Shown piece after piece: positions 6,907 through 11,059 of a stretch of DNA of 11,059 nt (the first letter of the stretch is position 1; each line of letters begins with the position of its first letter). Below the pieces are notes generated by a model. The model made no database searches. It worked only from the letters and a program-made list of their open reading frames with translations, and had not been told where the DNA came from. Position numbers and translations under genes: made by a program. Source of the stretch: CADBRN01 sp050944685 (GTDB lineage Bacteria > Bacillota > Clostridia > Lachnospirales > Lachnospiraceae); NCBI GenBank assembly GCA_050944685.1, contig JBMNRP010000038.1, positions 1 to 11,059 on the forward strand, written 5' to 3'.

Positions 6907-7525
6907 GGTTCACTCCGGTGTTCCACAGGATCTGGCAGGCCAGATCCGTCAGATCTTCTTTCTTCTCCTCGAAAAGCGCCCGAAACGTGCAGTTCTCGTC
7001 AATGTCCCCGAGTCCGGCGCTGTGATAGCGGAGGACAAAACCGTCCTCGATTTCCGCGGATTCTTTCGAGAGCTTCAGACTGCCTCCCTTTTTTCTGGCG
7101 ATCGCGTCTGCCCGTTTCTCAAAATCCGCCGGCATCCGTTCCCGGTCTCGTCTGTTGAGGAGGATCTCACCGTCCTCTGCGTGCGCGTTACGTCCGATCT
7201 GATTCTCCAGAATGGAGAAATAACGATCCGCGTCCAGATTCTTCAGCTGCTCATATGCGCGGTCGATAACCTCCGCGACCCGCTCACGTCTCGCGGCCAG
7301 AAGACGCTGTCGCTTCTGCATTCCGATCTGCGACCGGACGCGGGCTTCATAATCTTTCGATTCTTTTTCTGACAGACTCTGCGCGCGCTTCATTTCCTTT
7401 CTTACGTCCGCTTCCGCCGCATCGGTCACCGCTTTCGCCTTTTCCTCCGCTTCGCGGATAATTCCGGACGCCTTTTCATTCGCGTCATCGAGAATCTGCT
7501 GAATAATTGTGTCTACTCCGGCCAT
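6899..7525 (-). CDS. ntpE: V/A-type ATPase subunit E (peripheral stalk)
   Basis: Subunit E pairs with the G/H-type subunit to form the peripheral stalks that hold the A3B3 head still against rotation. The 208-residue product has the typical two-part structure. There is a long charged N-terminal helix (about residues 8-95) rich in Ala, Glu, Lys and Arg, able to form a coiled coil. A globular C-terminal domain (about 100-208) follows, which in homologues binds the top of the head. The start MAGVDTIIQQILDDANEKA is family-like. The ATG at 7525 has an AAAGGAG site. It is separated from subunit K by 71 bases containing an inverted repeat, one of only two such gaps in the operon, and overlaps subunit C by 8 bases. 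The partner stator gene is the first gene of the operon. Confidence 0.94.
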   Translation of the reverse strand: MAGVDTIIQQILDDANEKASGIIREAEEKAKAVTDAAEADVRKEMKRAQSLSEKESKDYEARVRSQIGMQKRQRLLAARRERVAEVIDRAYEQLKNLDADRYFSILENQIGRNAHAEDGEILLNRRDRERMPADFEKRADAIARKKGGSLKLSKESAEIEDGFVLRYHSAGLGDIDENCTFRALFEEKKEDLTDLACQILWNTGVNHE

Positions 7526-7550
7526 TGCTTACTCCTTTAATATCCGTCCC

Positions 7551-7583
7551 GGAACCGAACCGCCGGAAAACGGTTCGCGTTCC
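7551..7583 (-). repeat. Inverted repeat (hairpin) between subunits K and E
   Basis: GGAACCGAACCG (7551-7562) pairs with CGGTTCGCGTTCC (7571-7583) over 11 bp, with a small bulge and an 8-base loop. On the minus strand no T-run follows, so it is not a classical terminator. It lies 14 bases after the subunit K stop and ahead of the subunit E ribosome binding site. Hairpins after the highly expressed c-type subunit gene can protect the upstream mRNA; that role here is inference. Confidence 0.6.
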
Positions 7584-7596
7584 CCTGTTGCCGGGA

Positions 7597-8064
7597 TTAC
7601 CCGATATTCGTCACTGCCAGGATCGAAACCAGAAGTGCCAGAATCGCATACGTCTCAACCATAGCCGGGAACAGCATCGCCTTACCGAACTGATCCTCAC
7701 GCTTGGCAACCAGATTAATACCGGCGATAGCCGTCTTGCCCTGATAAATGGCGGAAAACAGTCCGACTACCGCAATCGGAAGGCAGGCAAACAGGTAAAG
7801 CAGTCCGGTATTGGTATCCGTGACCGCATTTCCTCCCAGAATACCGATTCGGGACAGGGTAATAAAGGTCACCAGCAGTCCGTAAATCCCCTGTGTGCCG
7901 GGAAGCAGCTGCAGTACCAGCACCTTGGCGAAGAGTTCCGGATTTTCTGCCGTGACGCCCGCCGCCGCCTGACCCGCAATGCGGACACCGAAGGCGGATC
8001 CGATACCGGCCAGAATAGTTGCCAGCGCGGCTCCCAGTAATGCAATAACCATACCTGTACTCAT
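7597..8064 (-). CDS. ntpK: V-type ATPase subunit K (duplicated c-type proteolipid, Na+-binding)
   Basis: Subunit K forms the rotating membrane ring that carries the coupling ion. The 155-residue product is a double hairpin with four membrane helices (about residues 5-30, 46-78, 86-110 and 130-153). The second helix holds LPGTQGIY (54-61) and the fourth holds MVETYA with E137. Compared with Enterococcus hirae NtpK, the Na+ ligands and their supporting residues are all present: L54, T57, Q58 and Y61 (L61, T64, Q65, Y68 there), Q108 (Q110) and E137 (E139). Na+ as coupling ion is therefore the best prediction. The first repeat lacks its own carboxylate, as in NtpK. The ATG overlaps the subunit I stop (ATGA, 8064-8061) but has its own strong AAGGAGGG site, fitting the need for many copies per complex. 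Confidence 0.97.
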   Translation of the reverse strand: MSTGMVIALLGAALATILAGIGSAFGVRIAGQAAAGVTAENPELFAKVLVLQLLPGTQGIYGLLVTFITLSRIGILGGNAVTDTNTGLLYLFACLPIAVVGLFSAIYQGKTAIAGINLVAKREDQFGKAMLFPAMVETYAILALLVSILAVTNIG

Positions 8065-10091
8065 GATTCTTTACCCTCCTTAATCTGGACATATTTATGA
8101 ATAGTATGAAACGGTTGAAATGCCTTTCCCCCCGCATCGTAGAATTTTCCGAAAAACTCTACATACTGCAGACGGTTTGTATGTACATAAGCACCGAGTG
8201 CGTTAATAGCGATGTTCAGTGTGTGCCCCAGAAGAAGCACGAGAATATAGCAGATCACCCCGGCAATACCGGGTGCCCCTCCGCACATCGCAGCCATCAT
8301 GTTGATGACATTGGCGATAACTCCTGTCGCCAGTCCCAGTGCGAGCAGTCTCGAATAGGAAAGCAGATCCGACAGCCAGGATGTTACGCCGTAGAGGTCG
8401 TAGGCTCCCAGAGCGATGCGTATAGCCCAGTTTCGCTTTCCTCTGCCGCCCAGAAGAATGATCATGACCATTCCGATAATCGTGATCCATTTCGCAATCT
8501 GAGAGACAGCCGCCGGAAGCCGGATGGATGTTCCGGCCATCGATGCAAAAAGATCGGAAGGAATCAGGAGAAGGACAAGCCCCAGGATAAACAGATACCA
8601 GTCGATCACATCTCCCAGAAGACCTCCCCAGTCCTTCTGCTGAATGCACTCAAAGCCTTTTATTCCAAGACCCGCAAAGAGGTGGATCAGCCCGAAGAGC
8701 AGACACCAGACGAGCAGCTTCATAGGATTATCCAGCGGAGCGAACCAGATCGGCTTCAGGATGAGATCCCCCTTGTAGCCGAAGAAGGTCGTCGCCGTGG
8801 TGTCGATCAGATCTCCGAAAAAGCCTCCGTACATGAAGCCCCAGAAGGTCGTCGACAAGCCACACCAGAAAAACAGTCTCAGCATCTTCTGCAATCCTTT
8901 TTCCATACGCTTCTTCCTGGTCAGAAGAACGGCGCAGGCGACGGCCATCACAATCCCGTATCCGGCATCCGACAGCATCATTCCAAAAAAGAATACGTAG
9001 AAGATCGACATGACAAACGTCGGATCCACATGTTTGTGCTGGGGAAGGCCGTAAGATTCGAGCACACCCTCCGCCGTCTCGGAAAAACGGTTGTTCCGAA
9101 GAAGCGTCGGCTCCACATCATCTTCCGTTGTCTCTTCAAAATCTACGACCGCACGGTACTTCTCCTCCAGCAGATTTTTCACCGGGGCGGCCTTTTCCTT
9201 CGGCACGTACCCCTCGAGGAAGAAGACGTTCTCCGTCTGCGGAATCGTCGCCAGAAGCCTGTACTTTTCCGCCCTGGTCCGATAATAATCCGAGGCGATC
9301 CGGAATTCGTCCGCCTCCGTCGCCAGAGAGGAAATATTTTTCTTCAGATCCTCGCTTTCCTGCGTGAGACGTTCATTTTCCTTCGTGATCTCCTCCATGA
9401 TCTGCTTCGGCTCTCCGCTTTCCATCTGCTGGGGCCGGGCGAAACCGATATTTCTCAGATTGTCCTCGACCCGGGGGAGATCCTTTTTCAGACAGATGCA
9501 CGCCAGATAGGTCAGGCCGGAGTCCGTCGCGAGCACCGAGACATCCACCGGTGCGGGATCCTCCATTCCCTTCGAAGCCGCGCTGTAAAGATCCGGGGCG
9601 GAAACCTGTCCCGGGACGGTCCCGAGAAGGACACCCGTCAAACGCGTCCCCTGTGAATTCAGCGGAATATCCAGTGACATCCAGGGAGCCAGAGCATGAA
9701 GCCGGTCCCGGTTTTTGATGATGATTCCCTGATTTTCATCAATCTGTTTCTGAAAGGCGAGAATCGACTTCGCCACGTTCATATAATTTTTCTGATTGGA
9801 GACAATCTCCTCAAACCGCTTGCGGGTAACGAGTTCTCTCTCGGAGAACAGGCCGCCGGTTTTTGTGGATGGCGCGTATGACGCGAGCAGGCGGAGCGCC
9901 TGATCCAGGATATCCGCATTTTTTTCGAACGTGGCAATGGCGTTATCCGTATCCATCTTCTTCATCTCGTCGTCATCAATCATCGAATTGTCGATCTGCA
10001 TGACGCCGAGTGTCTGAAGCGTTTCCAGCACGGCCTTTCTATTCTTTTTATCCGCGCAGATGCTTAGCTTCTGCATTTCAACAATTGCCAT
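8061..10091 (-). CDS. ntpI: V/A-type ATPase subunit I (a-like membrane stator)
   Basis: Subunit I anchors the peripheral stalks and provides the ion half-channels next to the K ring. I choose the ATG at 10091 (676 residues), which has GGGAG 6 bases upstream; a TTG at 10097 would add two residues. Residues 1 to about 355 are the cytoplasmic arm, with alternating globular and coiled-coil stretches (coiled coil at about 228-260). From about 358 on come seven or eight membrane helices. FGMMLSDAGYG at 369-379 is a family motif. SYSRLLALGLA holds R581, matching the essential arginine of yeast Vph1 (R735) that faces the ring carboxylate. HTNRLQYVEFF holds R640, matching Vph1 R799. The gene overlaps subunit K by 4 bases and is separated from the G/H-type gene by 90 bases that contain an inverted repeat. 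Confidence 0.97.
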   Translation of the reverse strand: MAIVEMQKLSICADKKNRKAVLETLQTLGVMQIDNSMIDDDEMKKMDTDNAIATFEKNADILDQALRLLASYAPSTKTGGLFSERELVTRKRFEEIVSNQKNYMNVAKSILAFQKQIDENQGIIIKNRDRLHALAPWMSLDIPLNSQGTRLTGVLLGTVPGQVSAPDLYSAASKGMEDPAPVDVSVLATDSGLTYLACICLKKDLPRVEDNLRNIGFARPQQMESGEPKQIMEEITKENERLTQESEDLKKNISSLATEADEFRIASDYYRTRAEKYRLLATIPQTENVFFLEGYVPKEKAAPVKNLLEEKYRAVVDFEETTEDDVEPTLLRNNRFSETAEGVLESYGLPQHKHVDPTFVMSIFYVFFFGMMLSDAGYGIVMAVACAVLLTRKKRMEKGLQKMLRLFFWCGLSTTFWGFMYGGFFGDLIDTTATTFFGYKGDLILKPIWFAPLDNPMKLLVWCLLFGLIHLFAGLGIKGFECIQQKDWGGLLGDVIDWYLFILGLVLLLIPSDLFASMAGTSIRLPAAVSQIAKWITIIGMVMIILLGGRGKRNWAIRIALGAYDLYGVTSWLSDLLSYSRLLALGLATGVIANVINMMAAMCGGAPGIAGVICYILVLLLGHTLNIAINALGAYVHTNRLQYVEFFGKFYDAGGKAFQPFHTIHKYVQIKEGKES

Positions 10092-10139
10092 AAACAACTC
10101 CCGTTCCGCCGGTTTTCCTGTCTGTCGTCGGCGCAGCTT

Positions 10140-10185
10140 CTGACAGAGCTTCCGCCGAAAATCCGACCGGATTTCCGCCTGTCAG
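10140..10185 (-). repeat. Inverted repeat at the stop codon of the first ATPase gene
   Basis: An outer perfect 7 bp stem (CTGACAG at 10140-10146 with CTGTCAG at 10179-10185) encloses a 6 bp inner hairpin (AAATCC 10159-10164, loop GACC, GGATTT 10169-10174). The stop codon of the stator gene (TGA, 10184-10182) lies inside the outer stem. On the minus strand the inner hairpin is followed by only a few T, so termination would be weak. It occupies the 90-base gap before subunit I. Confidence 0.45.
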
Positions 10186-10493
10186 TTAAGAATCGCTTCA
10201 ACGACGGCATCAACTGCCGCCTGCATCTTCGGTTCCGTATAGGAAACCATCGCTTTTGCCTCGATTTCCGCACGCGTCTTCGCCGCCTTCAGATCCCGTT
10301 TCCCCTTTTCCTCCGACTGACTCTGCGCGTGCGCAATCAGGTCTCTTGCCTGCTTTTTTCCGTTTTCGCGGATTTTCTCCGCGTCCTCCTGCGACTGATG
10401 ATAGATCGCGTCCGATTTTTCCCAGGCGTCCGAAACTATTTCGGCAGCCTTCGCTTCCGCGTCCTTTACTGCCTGAATCGTATCCTTGATCAT
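10182..10493 (-). CDS. ntpF: V/A-type ATPase G/H-type stator subunit (peripheral stalk partner of E)
   Basis: This first gene encodes a small helical protein that pairs with subunit E in the peripheral stalks (called G in Thermus, H or AhaH in archaea, and corresponding to ntpF of Enterococcus hirae). From the ATG at 10493 it has 103 residues, the normal length. It is nearly all charged helix with repeated Ala, Glu, Lys and Gln (KDAEAKAAEIVSDAWEKSDA, about residues 10-29), giving a right-handed-type coiled coil without membrane segments. I prefer this ATG to GTG codons at 10511 and 10502 because GGGGTGA lies 5 bases upstream of it. Assignment rests on size, composition, and position as first gene in a Thermus-like order; sequence identity between family members is low. 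It stands about 89 bases downstream of the promoter candidate's start point. Confidence 0.88.
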   Translation of the reverse strand: MIKDTIQAVKDAEAKAAEIVSDAWEKSDAIYHQSQEDAEKIRENGKKQARDLIAHAQSQSEEKGKRDLKAAKTRAEIEAKAMVSYTEPKMQAAVDAVVEAILN

Positions 10494-10588
10494 GTTTTTC
10501 ACCCCGATCACTGCAGAACCGATAATGCCGATGTGATTAATTACTGTACATTATTTTACAAAAAATCCCGTCGATTCGCACAAATTCT

Positions 10589-10616
10589 ATTATATATTAC
10601 AGCATCATTCTCACAA
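10589..10616 (-). promoter_or_regulatory. Candidate sigma-A promoter of the V-ATPase operon
   Basis: On the minus strand TTGTGA (10616-10611) is followed after 16 bases by a perfect TATAAT (10594-10589). Transcription would start near 10582, leaving a leader of about 90 bases before the ATG at 10493. The surrounding 10494-10735 stretch is much richer in A and T than the genes and holds no coding frame I can support. I see no clear operator or riboswitch in it. Confidence 0.6.
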
Positions 10617-10683
10617 TTACAACCAACATCAATTTATTGTGTCCAAAAAAATACCTTTAACATTGCTATGATTCCAGCCTTGT

Positions 10684-10727
10684 CCAATTGCCCGAAAAGC
10701 GTGCGGAATTGGAAAAGGACGCTTTCC
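10684..10727 (-). repeat. Two overlapping, mutually exclusive hairpins between terminator and operon promoter
   Basis: CCAATT (10684-10689) can pair with AATTGG (10707-10712), while AAAGCGT (10696-10702) can pair with ACGCTTT (10719-10725). The two hairpins interlock, so only one can form, apart from a pseudoknot. They lie just past the tRNA terminator and upstream of the promoter candidate, so they would only be transcribed by readthrough or from an unseen upstream start. Function is unknown and chance is possible. Confidence 0.35.
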
Positions 10728-10734
10728 GGATCAC

Positions 10735-10763
10735 AAAAAAAGGATCCTGAAAAATCAGGATCC
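10735..10763 (-). terminator. Intrinsic terminator after tRNA-Cys
   Basis: A perfect 9 bp stem (GGATCCTGA at 10742-10750 with TCAGGATCC at 10755-10763) and a 4-base loop are followed on the minus strand by seven T (10741-10735). The stem begins 8 bases after the tRNA-Cys 3' end. It closes the Asn-Glu-Cys cluster and insulates the ATPase operon from it. Confidence 0.92.
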
Positions 10764-10771
10764 ATGAAAAG

Positions 10772-10843
10772 AGGCGTCGACCGGATTTGAACCGGTGCAT
10801 ACTGGTGTTGCAGACCATTGCCTTACCACTTGGCTACGACGCC
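10772..10843 (-). tRNA. tRNA-Cys (anticodon GCA)
   Basis: This 72-base cloverleaf has a perfect acceptor stem GGCGTCG with CGACGCC and discriminator T, the Cys identity base. The D arm is AGCCAAGTGGTAAGGC, the anticodon loop CTGCAAC and the T arm CCGGTTCAAATCCGG. CCA is not encoded. It is the last gene of the upstream cluster, 14 bases after tRNA-Glu. Confidence 0.97.
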
Positions 10844-10857
10844 ATATTAACAATAAA

Positions 10858-10929
10858 TGACTCCGACGGGAATTGAACCCGTGTTACCGCCGTGAAAGGG
10901 CGATGTCTTAACCGCTTGACCACGGAGCC
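10858..10929 (-). tRNA. tRNA-Glu (anticodon TTC)
   Basis: This 72-base cloverleaf has the acceptor stem GGCTCCG with CGGAGTC and discriminator A. The anticodon loop reads CTTTCAC, and the T arm ACGGGTTCAATTCCCGT is perfect. CCA is not encoded. It lies 4 bases after tRNA-Asn, so the two are processed from one transcript. Confidence 0.97.
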
Positions 10930-10933
10930 ATAA

Positions 10934-11005
<72 letters not shown>

Positions 11006-11059
11006 TCATTCGCCGCGGCCCTTCCTCCACGGGTTCCGGACCGCTCCGGCTGTCTCGCA

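Noticed and set aside
8097..9656. A 519-codon plus-strand open frame
   Set aside because: It lies opposite the clear subunit I gene, is rich in Arg, His and Gln as antisense frames are, and shows no domain.
10329..10790. A plus-strand frame of 153 codons at the operon start
   Set aside because: It is opposite the stator gene, crosses the promoter region and the terminator and has no recognisable features.
11006..11059. Possible C-terminal end of an upstream minus-strand gene (17 codons and a TGA at 11008-11006)
   Set aside because: The frame is open to the edge and stops just before tRNA-Asn, but 17 codons are too few and the other two frames are open too. A small CCGGA/TCCGG hairpin (11036-11049) here has no T-tract.

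Overview
The window holds one complete operon for a bacterial/archaeal-type rotary V/A-ATPase, transcribed from the minus strand. It is flanked on both sides by co-oriented tRNA clusters, with two small non-ATPase genes further downstream. Gene content suggests an anaerobic Firmicute of the class Clostridia, probably Lachnospiraceae-like: a V-type ATPase with a sodium-type c subunit, a FeoB-associated Cys-rich peptide, an alcohol-acetyltransferase-like protein, and tRNA genes without encoded CCA. GC content looks moderate (a little over 50% by eye). The taxonomic call is inference. All genes recognised lie on the minus strand; long plus-strand open frames are antisense shadows.

Reading in the direction of transcription (high to low coordinates): tRNA-Asn, tRNA-Glu and tRNA-Cys (11005-10772) end at a strong intrinsic terminator (10763-10735). 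A 240-base non-coding stretch follows, with a TTGTGA-16-TATAAT promoter candidate. The ATPase genes then run G (H-like stator), I, K, E, C, F, A, B, D (10493-1731), the same order as in Thermus-type V/A-ATPase operons. Junctions are very tight: ATGA overlaps at I/K and F/A, 8-base overlaps at E/C and C/F, and 3 to 13 bases at A/B and B/D. The exceptions are G/I and K/E, which have 70 to 90 base gaps, each carrying an inverted repeat.

Downstream of subunit D lie a hairpin without a T-tract, a TTGCGG-17-TATTAT promoter candidate, and tRNA-Thr, tRNA-Met(CAU) and tRNA-Asp (1617-1377). A nested hairpin terminator closes this cluster. It is followed by a 73-residue FeoB-associated Cys-rich membrane peptide and then the first 332 codons of an alcohol-acetyltransferase/condensation-type acyltransferase that runs off the left edge.

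Together the ATPase genes encode a full machine: A3B3 catalytic head, D/F rotor shaft, C adaptor, K ring, I stator with the ion half-channels, and E/G peripheral stalks. Subunit K keeps the residues that bind Na+ in Enterococcus hirae NtpK, so a sodium pump (or sodium-driven ATP synthase) is the best prediction. I see no previously undescribed system. The points worth a second look are the tRNA-flanked position of the operon, the hairpins in its only two gaps, the orphan Feo-type peptide and the truncated acyltransferase.
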